A DNA stretch of 33,430 bases from Candidatus Nanopelagicales bacterium (GTDB taxonomy: Bacteria > Actinomycetota > Actinomycetes > S36-B12), in NCBI GenBank assembly GCA_017854795.1, contig JAFMHB010000005.1, positions 74,143-107,572 on the forward strand, written 5' to 3'. The notes beneath the pieces were generated by a model. It was not told the DNA's origin. It searched no databases and worked only from the letters and a program-made list of their open reading frames with translations. The translations under genes and the position numbers were made by a program. Positions within the stretch are counted from its first letter, which is position 1. The number at the start of each line of letters is the position of its first letter. Below, piece by piece: positions 1 to 8,469 of the stretch.

Positions 1-722
1 GCCTCACACAGTGCCTTGATGAACTTCTTCGAGGCATCAAGACCTTCTGCGACAACTTCCTCGGTTGGAGCGGTCGCTCCTCCTGCAACAAGTTCAATAG
101 TTCGTTCTGTCGCCTCAGCTTCTACCATCATGATTGCGACGTCATCACCTGCAATACGACCAGCAACAACCATGTCGAAGACTGCTTCTCCAAGTTGTTC
201 ATGAGTAGGAAATGCCACCCATTGACCGCTGATTAATGCGACGCGGACACCGCCAATTGGTCCACTGAAAGGCAACCCACTGAGCTGGGTTGAGGCCGAA
301 GCCGCATTGATTGCGAGTACGTCGTAGAGATCCTTTGGATTGAGGGACATGACCGTAACAACGACCTGCACTTCATTACGCAAACCCTTTTTGAATGTTG
401 GGCGAAGTGGTCGGTCAATCAAGCGACAGGTCAGAATCGCATCTTCACTGGGGCGACCCTCACGACGAAAGAATGAACCCGGGATCCGGCCCACCGAGTA
501 CATACGTTCTTCAACGTCAACGGTAAGTGGAAAGAAATCGAATTGATCCTTTGGCTGCTTGCCTGCTGTTGTCGCGCTGAGCAGCATTGTATCTTCATCG
601 AGATATGCGCAGACGGATCCTGCGGCTTGCCGAGCGAAGCGCCCAGTCTCAAATCGAATTGTTCTCGTACCAAAAGAGCCGTTATCAATCACGGCACTTA
701 CAGATGCAATATTTGACTGCAT
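1..722 (-). CDS. pnp: Polyribonucleotide nucleotidyltransferase (PNPase), N-terminal 240 residues; C-terminus lies outside the window
   Basis: PNPase is a phosphorolytic 3'-5' exoribonuclease of the cytosolic mRNA-decay machinery. Reading the minus strand from the ATG at 722 gives an open frame to the window edge. It begins [15 protein letters not shown] and contains the first RNase PH-like core, with [40 protein letters not shown] and [16 protein letters not shown]. These are typical PNPase/GpsI motifs, including the phosphate-site FFRREGR segment. The start is fixed by an AAGGAG Shine-Dalgarno (731-736 on the plus strand) about 8 nt upstream. The gene lies downstream of rpsO in the same direction, the classic rpsO-pnp arrangement. 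The second PH core and the KH and S1 domains are not visible because the window ends. Identity is very secure. Confidence 0.96.
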   Translation of the reverse strand, partial: MQSNIASVSAVIDNGSFGTRTIRFETGRFARQAAGSVCAYLDEDTMLLSATTAGKQPKDQFDFFPLTVDVEERMYSVGRIPGSFFRREGRPSEDAILTCRLIDRPLRPTFKKGLRNEVQVVVTVMSLNPKDLYDVLAINAASASTQLSGLPFSGPIGGVRVALISGQWVAFPTHEQLGEAVFDMVVAGRIAGDDVAIMMVEAEATERTIELVAGGATAPTEEVVAEGLDASKKFIKALCE

Positions 723-937
723 TGGGGTGTCTCCTTACATTGGTTGAGACACTTCTGCACTGCCGCCATGTTCGGCGGTCTTCGATCGAGATTTGCGGGG
801 TCATTCACCCGAAAACCACTACCGAGGACCGACATCCGCGGTGCACTTAAAGTGTCTAATTGGTTTCGTTATTTATTTAAATTGCCATAGCTGCATAACG
901 TAATGTGGCGGCATTATTAATGCCGCCACATGCGCAG
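723..937 (-). other. rpsO-pnp intercistronic region / pnp leader
   Basis: This 215-base stretch separates rpsO from pnp and holds no credible ORF. It contains the strong rpsO-proximal stem-loop (904-930, listed separately). Closer to pnp is a short GC hairpin, CCGCC (763-767) pairing with GGCGG (774-778) around a 6-nt loop. In other bacteria the pnp leader folds into a stem processed by RNase III and used for autoregulation. Whether this shorter structure plays that role is inference. I do not see a convincing -35/-10 pair. Confidence 0.45.
904..930 (-). terminator. Stem-loop just downstream of rpsO (12-bp stem, 3-nt loop)
   Basis: Positions 904-915 (TGTGGCGGCATT) and 919-930 (AATGCCGCCACA) are perfect reverse complements, separated by ATT. 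The structure begins 7 bases after the rpsO stop codon in the minus-strand direction. The following bases on the minus strand are only mildly U-rich, so it could be an intrinsic terminator of limited efficiency or a 3'-end stabilising hairpin. Partial termination between rpsO and pnp is known in other bacteria. The function here is inferred from position. Confidence 0.7.
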
Positions 938-1207
938 TTATCGACGTAGACCGAGCCGCTCAATGATTGAGCGATACCGGTTGATATCAGTTTTTGTGAG
1001 GTAATTGAGAAGCCGACGACGCTGACCAACCATGATCAAAAGACCACGGCGGCTGTGATGGTCGTGCTTATGGGTCTTAAGGTGGCCGGTCAGATCCTCG
1101 ATCCGACGGCTAAGCATCGCAATCTGGACCTCGGGTGAACCGGTATCTCCGGGCTTGGTGCCGTATTTAGCGATGATTTCTTGCTTCACTTCAGTGTCGA
1201 GTGACAT
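938..1207 (-). CDS. rpsO: 30S ribosomal protein S15
   Basis: S15 is a primary 16S rRNA-binding protein of the small-subunit platform. The 89-residue product matches the usual family length. It shows the expected sequence from end to end: [20 protein letters not shown], then [20 protein letters not shown], then [19 protein letters not shown] and [14 protein letters not shown]. The ATG at 1207 is preceded by GAGAGGA at good spacing. It sits alone between ribF (142-bp gap) and pnp, and a strong stem-loop follows its stop codon. In E. coli S15 represses its own translation by binding its mRNA leader. I could not identify such a fold here. Confidence 0.97.
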   Translation of the reverse strand: MSLDTEVKQEIIAKYGTKPGDTGSPEVQIAMLSRRIEDLTGHLKTHKHDHHSRRGLLIMVGQRRRLLNYLTKTDINRYRSIIERLGLRR

Positions 1208-1349
1208 TTATTCCTCTCGGGCGCGCCATGTGAACCACTAGAGATGGTCGCCATGGGCATTGATTTCATGGACACGAATCTGGAAGCGCCCGCCTCCAAA
1301 CCGTCTGGGCCATGATCCTAGCAGTGAACCAAGATTCCCCACACTTCGG

Positions 1350-2243
1350 CTATAAACTCAGAATCCGCGTAATATCGGCCACGTCGATGGCGATTTGAGT
1401 TAAATACTCGTCCAAACTGGCAAAAACTTCCTGAGGACGAATTAAATCTACAAATTCCACTCCGATTTGCGCCCCGTAGAGTTCAAGATCGTTTCGATTC
1501 AAGACATATGCTTCGACCCGCTGGGTGTTTCCTGCAAATTGTGGGTTTGTTCCCACTGAAATAGCTGCTGGTAGTCGGTCCCCTTCTACGTTGACGTAAC
1601 CGGCATAAACACCGTCCGCGGGAACAATGAGGCACCCATCCCATTCCAGATTCGCCGTTGGATAGCCCAATTCGCGACCACGTTGGTCACCCTTAACAAC
1701 CAGTCCACTCAGAATAAAATTTCGTCCCAGCAGCACTGCAGCTTCTGCTACCTGACCCAATAGGAGAAGCTCGCGAATCCTCGTTGAGGAAATCGTGCCA
1801 TTAGCTTGAACTAAATCAAATACCTTGACCGTGAAACCTAGCTGGTTTCCATCTTCTGCGAGCGTCTTCACGTCACCACTAATCTGTCGCCCGTAAGTAA
1901 AGTTTTTACCAACAACGACCGTCTGGGCATTTAGCCGGTCTTTGAGGTAATCCTGGGCAAACTCCCGTGGCGTGAGACTAGCGAATTCTGGAGTGAAGGC
2001 GACGACCTCAACATGATTAACGCCATTTTGGAATAGTAATTGCTTTCGCTGTTCAATGTCTCCGATCAGTTTGGGAGCTTGCTCGGGTCTTACGACCAGA
2101 TTCGGATGTGGGTCAAATGTGCAAATGGTCAGCCCGAGCCCGGATTCATGGGCGAAATCCTTCGCCGTCGAAATTAGCGCCTGATGACCTCGGTGAACGC
2201 CGTCAAAGATCCCGATGCAGACCAATGACCCAGATGACCTCAC
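1350..2243 (-). CDS. ribF: Bifunctional riboflavin kinase / FAD synthetase
   Basis: RibF converts riboflavin to FMN and then FMN to FAD. The 297-residue protein has the N-terminal nucleotidyl-transferase domain with CIGIFDGVHRGHQALI (HxGH-like motif), FDPHPNLVV and the SSTRIRELLLLGQV motif. It is followed by the flavokinase domain with GDQRGRELGYPTANLE and DGVYAGYV. Length is typical, about 300-330 residues. The start is GTG at 2243 and the upstream truB stop overlaps it in a GTGA junction (2240-2243), implying translational coupling. The link to truB is conserved in many bacteria. Its FMN/FAD products are needed by the flavoenzymes further along the window, but this is a housekeeping gene rather than part of those pathways. 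Confidence 0.95.
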   Translation of the reverse strand: MRSSGSLVCIGIFDGVHRGHQALISTAKDFAHESGLGLTICTFDPHPNLVVRPEQAPKLIGDIEQRKQLLFQNGVNHVEVVAFTPEFASLTPREFAQDYLKDRLNAQTVVVGKNFTYGRQISGDVKTLAEDGNQLGFTVKVFDLVQANGTISSTRIRELLLLGQVAEAAVLLGRNFILSGLVVKGDQRGRELGYPTANLEWDGCLIVPADGVYAGYVNVEGDRLPAAISVGTNPQFAGNTQRVEAYVLNRNDLELYGAQIGVEFVDLIRPQEVFASLDEYLTQIAIDVADITRILSL

Positions 2244-3181
2244 GAGCGTAGATTACTTGGTGATCGCACTCCGCCGGGAAAGACCGCGATATACGAGCAC
2301 GATGAATCACGCCTTTCACTAAGGGCCGCGAGCTCACCTTCCGAGTCAATCAAGGCGATTACTGGTTGGGAGAATGCTTCCGGCCACGAGATCCGTTGCC
2401 CCATTCGCACGGCCATGGATTCTTCAGCGGTCAGCGTGAAGACCTGCCAAATCATCTCAGCAATCTCGGCAAGAGGCAGGACATCAACCCAAGGGTTACT
2501 TAGGGCCTCCAAGCCTTCCAAGTTATGGCAGGTTGCTTCGTTAAATGGGCCAATTGCTGTCCTGCGCAACGACGTTAGGTGTCCACCCACTCCCAGAGAC
2601 TCCCCCAAGTCACGGGCAATGGCGCGAATATAGGTTCCCGAGGAGACCTTCGTGCAAATATCAATGTCCATGAATTCGCCAGCCGACGTAATGCCGACCA
2701 CATCGAGTTCATATACCGATACTTTTCTTTCCGGAAGTTCCACTAATTGACCATCACGCACCCGAGCGTAGGCGCGTTGACCGTTTACTTTGATGGCGCT
2801 TACCGAACTCGGACGTTGCATAATTTCACCGCGAAGCGATACAAGCACCTCTTCGATCGCCTCAGGACTCACGTAACTCGAATCGCTCACCAGACCCAGT
2901 TCACCCTCCCGGTCATCGGTCGAGCTTGCCGCACCCAGTCGGATTGTCCCAACGTAACTCTTATCCGCGAGGCTTAAATGTCCGAGCAATCGGGTCCCCG
3001 CGTTTACTCCCAACACCAAGACACCCGTAGCCATTGGATCCAACGTTCCTGCATGACCAATTTTGCGGGTCCCAAAAATTCGCCGCGCTCGAGCCACAAC
3101 ATCATGTGATGTCATACCTGCTGGCTTGTCAACTAACAGAAAGCCAGCCGGCGCCTTAATCCCTTCGGCACTCGTTGCCAT
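2240..3181 (-). CDS. truB: tRNA pseudouridine(55) synthase
   Basis: TruB makes pseudouridine at position 55 in the T-loop of tRNAs. The 313-residue protein opens with GFLLVDKPAGMTSHDVVAR, followed by HAGTLDPMATGVLVLGV, which carries the catalytic aspartate at about residue 48 (GTLDP). SSVSAIKVNGQRAYARVRDG and CTKVSSGTYIRAIARDLGE are the next family blocks. The C-terminal part is the actinobacterial-type extension. The start is ATG at 3181, 6 nt after the rbfA stop, and the end overlaps ribF by 4 nt, so it is part of a tight operon. Confidence 0.95.
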   Translation of the reverse strand: MATSAEGIKAPAGFLLVDKPAGMTSHDVVARARRIFGTRKIGHAGTLDPMATGVLVLGVNAGTRLLGHLSLADKSYVGTIRLGAASSTDDREGELGLVSDSSYVSPEAIEEVLVSLRGEIMQRPSSVSAIKVNGQRAYARVRDGQLVELPERKVSVYELDVVGITSAGEFMDIDICTKVSSGTYIRAIARDLGESLGVGGHLTSLRRTAIGPFNEATCHNLEGLEALSNPWVDVLPLAEIAEMIWQVFTLTAEESMAVRMGQRISWPEAFSQPVIALIDSEGELAALSERRDSSCSYIAVFPGGVRSPSNLRS

Positions 3182-3187
3182 GAGTCA

Positions 3188-3613
3188 CTAAGCGCCTTCA
3201 GATTCACGATATGGATTAACGTCACCAGCATATTTTGCATCTTTCGCCTGGGCATGCACCCTGGCATCGGCCTCCGCTGCATCCCTGAGCAACTGCTCAA
3301 CGTGCGCCGCATTTTCTGGGATCGCATCAAGGATGAATTCCAAGGTGGGCGTGAATTTAACGCCGGTTCCTTTGCCTACCTCAGTGCGCAACATGCCCTT
3401 GCTCGACGCCAAAGCAGCAGCAGTTGAGACTCGCTCCTCCTCGGTACCAAGCACCGTGTAAAAGATGCTGGCATCGCGCAAGTCTGCGGTAAGACGAACA
3501 TCAGTGATCGTGATGAAACCCAATCGAGGATCTTTGATTCGCATGTCTAGAGTTTGCGCAACAATAACCTTGATTCGATCTGCCAATTTTCGTGCTCGCG
3601 CTTCACTTCCCAT
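3188..3613 (-). CDS. rbfA: 30S ribosome-binding factor A
   Basis: RbfA is a KH-type factor that helps mature the 5' end of 16S rRNA in the small subunit. The 141-residue product has the typical N-terminus (ARKLADRIKVIVAQTLDMRI) and the hallmark KDPRLGFITITDVRLTADL segment, then an IFYTVLG strand and a FTPTLEFILDAIPENAAHVE segment. The C-terminal 25 residues are acidic/alanine-rich and variable, as is usual. The ATG at 3613 has AGGAG upstream. The gene starts 16 nt after the infB stop and ends 6 nt before truB, so it is co-transcribed with both. Confidence 0.95.
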   Translation of the reverse strand: MGSEARARKLADRIKVIVAQTLDMRIKDPRLGFITITDVRLTADLRDASIFYTVLGTEEERVSTAAALASSKGMLRTEVGKGTGVKFTPTLEFILDAIPENAAHVEQLLRDAAEADARVHAQAKDAKYAGDVNPYRESEGA

Positions 3614-3629
3614 GGTGATTCTCCTTGGA

Positions 3630-6383
3630 CTACTTGCGTGGTTTCTCGCGCATTTCGAATGTTTCGATTACGTCATCGACCTTGACATCCTGATAGGAAC
3701 CGAGATTAATTCCGCATTCGAATCCTTCACGGACCTCGGTTGCATCGTCCTTGAATCGCCGAAGTGTCGCAATGGACAGATTGTCTGCGACCACAACACC
3801 GTCACGCAACAACCTTGCTTTACTGTTGCGGCGCACAATGCCGCTGCGAACCAAACAACCCGCAACAGTTCCGAATTTAGATGACTTGAAGACGTCGCGA
3901 ACTTCTGCCGTACCCAGTTGCGCTTCTTCGAACTCAGGCTTAAGCATGCCCTTAAGCGCCGACTCAATTTCATCGATTGCCTGGTAGATGATGCTGTAGA
4001 AACGAACATCAACACCTTCATGGGCTGCAAACTCAGCAACCTTGCCTTCTGGTCGAACATTGAATCCGATGATGATTGCCTTTGATGCACTCGCCAAAGT
4101 CACGTCATTCTTTGTGATAGCGCCCACACCGCGGTGTATCACGCGGAGAGAGACTTCATTGCCGACATCAATCTTGAGCAGTGCGTCCTCGAGAGCTTCA
4201 ACTGAACCAGAGACGTCACCTTTGAGGATCAAAGTCAGTTCTGAGACTTCCCCACGCTCAATTGACTCCAAGAAGTCTTCCAGAGAACGCTTAACTCGGT
4301 TCTTCGCGAGCATTGCATTTCGCTCGCGCGCCTGACGAGTTTGGGCAATTTGACGGGCAATCCGATCCTCACTGACTACCAAGAAGCTGTCTCCTGCCCC
4401 TGGCACCGATGTCAAGCCGAGCACCTGAACCGGTGCTGAAGGGCCTGCGATGTCAACCGTATTGCCTTTATCGTCGAGCATGGCTCGAACACGACCATAG
4501 GCATCTCCTGCAACAATTGAGTCGCCGGGGCGCAAAGTTCCGCGCTGAACCAACACTGTTGCAACAGGCCCGCGACCGCGGTCCAAATGGGCTTCGATCG
4601 CCACGCCTTGGGCATCCTGATGTGGATTTGCTCGAAGGTCCAACGCTGCATCAGCTGTAAGCAGCACGGCTTCCAAAAGTTCATCGATTCCCAGATTATT
4701 TTTAGCGGAGACATCGACAAACATCGTGTCGCCACCAAAATCTTCGGCAACCAATCCGTACTCGGTGAGTTGGCTACGCACCTTGGTTGGATCCGAACCC
4801 TCTTTATCTATTTTGTTCACCGCAACGACAATCGGCACACCCGCCGCTTGGGCATGGTTAAGAGCCTCAATGGTTTGCGGTTTGACACCGTCGTCAGCCG
4901 CTACAACCAATATTGCGATGTCGGTGACTTCGGCGCCACGAGCACGCATGGCCGTAAATGCCTCATGGCCTGGAGTATCAATAAATGTAATGGGACGCTC
5001 GCCTGCGGGCGACTGTGCGATTACCTGATAGGCACCAATGTGCTGGGTAATCCCACCGGCTTCACCTGAAAGGACGTTTGTCTTTCGGATTGCATCAAGG
5101 AGCCGAGTTTTACCGTGATCAACGTGACCCATGACCGTTACGACGGGTGGGCGCGCCTCAAGATCCGTATTTTCACCCTCGTCCTCACCGAATTCGAGGT
5201 CAAATGTTTCCAAGAGTTCTCGGTCTTCGTCTTCAGGTGACACAATTTGAATCACAAAATTGAGTTCGGTACCCAACAAGCGCAACGTGTCGTCGTCAAT
5301 CGACTGGGTTGCCGTAACCATCTCGCCCAGGCCAATGAGAACCTTCACCAAATCTGCCGAGGACGCATCAATCTTTTCAGCGAAGTCAGTCAGGCTTGCG
5401 CCACGCGGAAGTCGGACACTGTCGCCATTTCCTCGCGGTAGGCGCACACCGCCCATCGAGGGTGCTTCCATATTGTCAAACTCTTGACGCTTGGCTCTCT
5501 TGGATTTGCGGCCACGTGAAGGACGACCACCTGGCCTTCCAAACGCACCGGCCGTTGTTCCGCGTGCGCCTGGGCGACCTCCGCCTGGGCGACCTCCGCC
5601 AGGACCGCCAGGGCCCCCTGGACCACCGGGTCCACCCGGACCTCCAGCTCCACCGGGTCCACCAGCACCACCAGGTCGTGCAGGACGGTTCGTGAAGCCG
5701 CCGGGACCACTAGGCCTACCTGCGCCGCCAGGACCACTAGGCCTACCTGCGCCGCCGGGACCGCTAGGTCGTCCGGGACCACTAGGACGCTGAGGGGCAC
5801 GGGCGGCGGGCATCATGCCTGGATTGGGACGAGGTGCACCTGCAACACCACCGGGGCGAGGGGCAGCTGGGCGATCGGTAACCGGTGAACCAAACGGATT
5901 ATTGCCAGGACGAGGCGATGGCTTGGGCATACCGGTACTTCCGCCGAATGGATTATTTCCTGGTCGGGGTCCTGCTGGCTTCGGACTCGGTGTTGACATT
6001 GGCGTCGCTGAGGGTGCCTCGTCGGTGGAGGTTGTGGAAGCATCTGCTGTCTCTGACACCGGTGGTCTTGTCGAGGCATCTGAAGCCACTGCGGCTGGTG
6101 ATGGAACAGCTTTCATGGCCAATGCTTCAGCCGTTTCAGAGGATTCCCCTACTTGCTCGGGTGCTGCGGCCTTCTTGACGGCCTTTTTGGCCACCTTCTT
6201 GGCGGGCTTCTGCTCACCCTCAGGGACGGCAGGGAGCGCTTCCTTGAGCCTTCGTGCTACTGGGGCCTCAATTGTCGAAGAGGCAGAACGAACAAACTCG
6301 CCCATGTCTTGGAGTTTGGCAAGGACAGTCTTGCTGTCCATTCCCAATTCTTTAGCGAGTTCATATACCCGGACTTTTGACAC
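3630..6383 (-). CDS. infB: Translation initiation factor IF-2
   Basis: IF-2 is the GTPase that brings initiator fMet-tRNA to the 30S subunit and promotes subunit joining. The 917-residue protein has an N-terminal IF2-N module ([20 protein letters not shown]). A long low-complexity Pro/Gly/Arg linker follows (about residues 120-300). The G domain has G1 GHVDHGKT (about 419-426, followed by RLLD as in other actinobacteria), G3 DTPGHEAF and G4 NKID. Domain II and the C-terminal initiator-tRNA domain are present. The start is GTG at 6383 with AGGAG about 5 nt upstream. The linker encodes short DNA repeats (listed separately). The gap to ylxR upstream is 208 bp and contains an odd chain of minicistrons. 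Confidence 0.97.
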   Translation of the reverse strand: MSKVRVYELAKELGMDSKTVLAKLQDMGEFVRSASSTIEAPVARRLKEALPAVPEGEQKPAKKVAKKAVKKAAAPEQVGESSETAEALAMKAVPSPAAVASDASTRPPVSETADASTTSTDEAPSATPMSTPSPKPAGPRPGNNPFGGSTGMPKPSPRPGNNPFGSPVTDRPAAPRPGGVAGAPRPNPGMMPAARAPQRPSGPGRPSGPGGAGRPSGPGGAGRPSGPGGFTNRPARPGGAGGPGGAGGPGGPGGPGGPGGPGGGRPGGGRPGARGTTAGAFGRPGGRPSRGRKSKRAKRQEFDNMEAPSMGGVRLPRGNGDSVRLPRGASLTDFAEKIDASSADLVKVLIGLGEMVTATQSIDDDTLRLLGTELNFVIQIVSPEDEDRELLETFDLEFGEDEGENTDLEARPPVVTVMGHVDHGKTRLLDAIRKTNVLSGEAGGITQHIGAYQVIAQSPAGERPITFIDTPGHEAFTAMRARGAEVTDIAILVVAADDGVKPQTIEALNHAQAAGVPIVVAVNKIDKEGSDPTKVRSQLTEYGLVAEDFGGDTMFVDVSAKNNLGIDELLEAVLLTADAALDLRANPHQDAQGVAIEAHLDRGRGPVATVLVQRGTLRPGDSIVAGDAYGRVRAMLDDKGNTVDIAGPSAPVQVLGLTSVPGAGDSFLVVSEDRIARQIAQTRQARERNAMLAKNRVKRSLEDFLESIERGEVSELTLILKGDVSGSVEALEDALLKIDVGNEVSLRVIHRGVGAITKNDVTLASASKAIIIGFNVRPEGKVAEFAAHEGVDVRFYSIIYQAIDEIESALKGMLKPEFEEAQLGTAEVRDVFKSSKFGTVAGCLVRSGIVRRNSKARLLRDGVVVADNLSIATLRRFKDDATEVREGFECGINLGSYQDVKVDDVIETFEMREKPRK
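5704..5757 (-). repeat. Tandem 27-bp repeat inside infB linker
   Basis: Two copies of a 27-base unit starting GGACCACTAGGCCTACC lie head to tail at 5704-5730 and 5731-5757 and differ only in the last base. They encode a repeated nine-residue PSGPGGAGR-type unit. A second short tandem, GCCTGGGCGACCTCC, occurs at 5568-5582 and 5583-5597. Both lie in the disordered Pro/Gly linker of IF-2, where slippage-driven length change is expected to be tolerated. Confidence 0.85.
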
Positions 6384-6422
6384 AACTCTCCTGTCTTGGC
6401 CCGGGCTTTACTTACCGGACCG

Positions 6423-6491
6423 TTACTGGGCGCTTAGCATTTTCATGCGGACACGCTCATGCGAAGGCCTTCATTGAGAAGCGCTCATCAT
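6423..6491 (-). other. Chain of four overlapping minicistrons upstream of infB
   Basis: On the minus strand four tiny ATG frames follow each other, each stop overlapping the next start as ATGA: 6491-6471 (MMSASQ), 6474-6457 (MKAFA), 6460-6443 (MSVSA) and 6446-6423 (MKMLSAQ). The segment also contains a direct repeat of CGCATGA. The chain ends about 40 nt before the infB GTG. No strong ribosome-binding site precedes the first frame, so this may be chance in a leader. Nothing else recognisable occupies the 6384-6591 gap. Confidence 0.3.
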
Positions 6492-6591
6492 TTTGTTCAC
6501 GGTCAACCTCTTATGTCTTGATGGGACTTATCTTGATCACAAACCATGATGTGAGAGACGATTGCCGTCGACGTACGCACTTGGATTCGCC

Positions 6592-6867
6592 TTATTTCGA
6601 CTGCACCAGCGCGCGCAAACTCACCCATGGTTCACTAACAGAGGTCCAATCTACCGTGCCAGGGATCCGCAGCGCCCCGCGGACCCGCCGTTGCCCCTTT
6701 TCAAGGCATTGAAGTCTCAGATGAAGATAAGCACCGCGACCCTCAAGGCACTTGTGCGAATCAACCGTGACCGCACTTAAATCCTCTTGCCACACCAGCC
6801 TGATCAATTCATTTTTCGTCGCTGTCTGGCGGCAACCGATACAGGTGCGTTGGGGCTCTTGGATCAA
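6592..6867 (-). CDS. ylxR: YlxR family RNA-binding protein (DUF448)
   Basis: YlxR is a small basic protein conserved between nusA and infB. It has been implicated in RNA binding and, in Bacillus, in interaction with RNase P. The 91-residue product has the signature RTCIGCRQTATKNELIRLVW near its N-terminus and the GRGAYLHLRLQCLEKG block, with the final third being variable. The start used is TTG at 6867, 12 nt after the nusA stop, with AGTAGG upstream as a weak Shine-Dalgarno. No better start precedes the CIGCR motif. Identity by motif and position is firm, and its function in actinobacteria is not settled. Confidence 0.88.
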   Translation of the reverse strand: MIQEPQRTCIGCRQTATKNELIRLVWQEDLSAVTVDSHKCLEGRGAYLHLRLQCLEKGQRRVRGALRIPGTVDWTSVSEPWVSLRALVQSK

Positions 6868-6879
6868 TTCCAGACCTAC

Positions 6880-7941
6880 TTACGCTTCTGGTGTGGAAGG
6901 AGTTTCCCTAGTCGACTCCTGGGATGGCTCCTGGGATGGCTCCTGGGATGGAGCGGAGTCGCTCCGAATATCAATGCGCCATCCCGTCAATCGAGCAGCC
7001 AACCGAGCATTCTGGCCTTCACGCCCAATTGCCAGCGAAAGTTGGTATTCGGGCACCAGTACTCGGGCGCTTTTGAGATCAGCGTCGATCACGGTAACCG
7101 AGGTAACCCTCGCCGGAGAAAGTGCTTGAGCAATCATCTCGGCCGGGTCGTCGCTGTGATCAACGATGTCAATTTTTTCTCCGCCCAACTCACTCATGAT
7201 TTGACGAACTCGCTGGCCCTGTGGACCGATACAGGAGCCTTTCGGGTTCACTTCAGGTTTGTGTGAACGAACGGCAATTTTAGAACGGTGACCCGCTTCT
7301 CGAGCTATTGCAGTTATCTCCACCGTTCCATCGGCAATCTCGGGGACTTCCAATGCGAATAGTTTACGGACAAGATCAGGGTGACTGCGTGAAACCGTGA
7401 CAACCGGACCTTTGAATCCTTTCCGAACACCGGTGACCAAACATTTGATTCGAGCACCGTGCGGATAGCTTTCGCCGGTTGCCTGTTCTTCCGGTGGAAG
7501 ATTCGCTTCAATTTTTCCAATATCAACTCGGACCATGCGCGGGTTCGTGTTCTGCTGAATGACCCCGGAAACCAAGTCCCCTTCGCGGCCAGTGAATTCA
7601 ACTAGTGTCGCTTCACCTTCAGCTTCACGGAGCCGACCCAGTAGGACTTGGCGAGCGGTGCTTGCTGCAATTCGACCGAAACCGTCGGGAGTGTCATCAA
7701 ATTCGGGACTGAAACTCGCAATTTCTCCAGCAGCAATTGCCTCAGGAGTTGTCAGAGCTTCTTGAGCCCACACCGTCACGTGGCCACTTTTTCGGTCAAG
7801 CTCAACTCGAGCCTTTTCACATGAACCATCGGTGCGGTGATAAGCGACGAGAAGGGCAGCCTCAATGGAGTCGACCAAAAGCTCCAAGGACATATTGCGT
7901 TCCCTTACAAGCGCCTTAAGTGCGCTGATATCAATATCCAC
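6880..7941 (-). CDS. nusA: Transcription termination/antitermination factor NusA
   Basis: NusA binds RNA polymerase and nascent RNA and modulates pausing, termination and antitermination. The 353-residue protein has the N-terminal polymerase-binding domain (MDIDISALKALVRERNMSLE), an S1 domain around GREGDLVSGVIQQNTN and two KH modules. The KH signatures are SCIGPQGQRVRQIMSELGGE and SLAIGREGQNARLAARLTGW. Length fits the short actinobacterial form without the C-terminal acidic repeats of enterobacteria. The tail carries a small SQEP repeat encoded by a 12-bp tandem. It follows rimP by 2 nt and precedes ylxR, the classic rimP-nusA-ylxR-infB order. Confidence 0.96.
   Translation of the reverse strand: MDIDISALKALVRERNMSLELLVDSIEAALLVAYHRTDGSCEKARVELDRKSGHVTVWAQEALTTPEAIAAGEIASFSPEFDDTPDGFGRIAASTARQVLLGRLREAEGEATLVEFTGREGDLVSGVIQQNTNPRMVRVDIGKIEANLPPEEQATGESYPHGARIKCLVTGVRKGFKGPVVTVSRSHPDLVRKLFALEVPEIADGTVEITAIAREAGHRSKIAVRSHKPEVNPKGSCIGPQGQRVRQIMSELGGEKIDIVDHSDDPAEMIAQALSPARVTSVTVIDADLKSARVLVPEYQLSLAIGREGQNARLAARLTGWRIDIRSDSAPSQEPSQEPSQESTRETPSTPEA
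6917..6952 (-). repeat. Three tandem 12-bp units at the 3' end of nusA
   Basis: The unit TCCTGGGATGGC is repeated at 6917-6928, 6929-6940 and 6941-6952 (last copy ends in A). On the coding strand it gives a four-residue SQEP repeat in the disordered NusA tail. Such short in-frame tandems can change length by slippage without shifting frame. Confidence 0.85.
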
Positions 7942-7943
7942 GT

Positions 7944-8408
7944 CTACTCCTCACGGTTGAATTCAATTTGGATAACTGCCTTGTCCACTTCGGGGACTTT
8001 GAACGACACAGCATTTTCTTTTGCATCGGTGCCCTTTACTTGATCACCCTCAACCTCGTGAACACGGATCAACAGATCATCCCGATCCTCTGCGAAAGAC
8101 ACATTCACTAGCCGACTAATCGCCCGACGCCAATGGCGAATCTCGGTCAAAGGACGATCGGTACCCGGTGAGGAGACCTCCAAAACAAAGGGGTGCTCTT
8201 CAAGCTCTTCGATGGCGTCGAGTTCCTCCGAGATGGCAAAACTGATCCGCGCAATTTCATCGAGGTCGATACCACCGTCTTTGTCAACTATGACCGTTAC
8301 AACTTCGCGTCTACCGGCCTGCTTTATTGAAAAATCCTCAAGGTCGACACCCATGGTGGTGCACACAGATTCCGCGGTACCGCGTGCGCGCCCAAGTGGT
8401 ATTCCCAT
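7944..8408 (-). CDS. rimP: Ribosome maturation factor RimP
   Basis: RimP assists 30S subunit assembly. The product shows the family blocks LGRARGTAESVCTTMGVDLE, VTVIVDKDGGIDLDEIARIS and the central LEVSSPGTDRPLTEIRHWRR signature, with a C-terminal Sm-like barrel. I chose the ATG at 8408 (154 residues) because GGTGAG lies 5 nt upstream. A longer frame from a TTG at 8429 would add seven residues but has no visible Shine-Dalgarno. It is the first gene of the nusA-infB cluster, separated from nusA by 2 nt. Confidence 0.93.
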   Translation of the reverse strand: MGIPLGRARGTAESVCTTMGVDLEDFSIKQAGRREVVTVIVDKDGGIDLDEIARISFAISEELDAIEELEEHPFVLEVSSPGTDRPLTEIRHWRRAISRLVNVSFAEDRDDLLIRVHEVEGDQVKGTDAKENAVSFKVPEVDKAVIQIEFNREE

Positions 8409-8469
8409 AGTTCTCACCGCGATTTCCAATTGTGGTTGGTCAGTTGTGCCTCGTAGTCTACATCTAGAG

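Noticed and set aside
5491-5793. Plus-strand frame of 100 codons encoding a collagen-like PGPPGPP run
   Set aside because: It is antisense to the Pro/Gly-rich linker of infB, and GC-rich PGG codons read backwards give proline-rich frames. The infB frame has complete family motifs on both sides and there is no ribosome-binding site for the reverse frame.
5815-6477. Plus-strand frame of 220 codons over the start of infB
   Set aside because: Antisense to the IF-2 N-terminus, low complexity, no recognisable domain, and it runs past the infB start into the leader. Explained by composition of the linker.
6917-6952. Possible CRISPR-like or regulatory direct repeats
   Set aside because: Three 12-bp copies without spacers, in frame inside nusA and encoding SQEP units. 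This is a coding tandem repeat.
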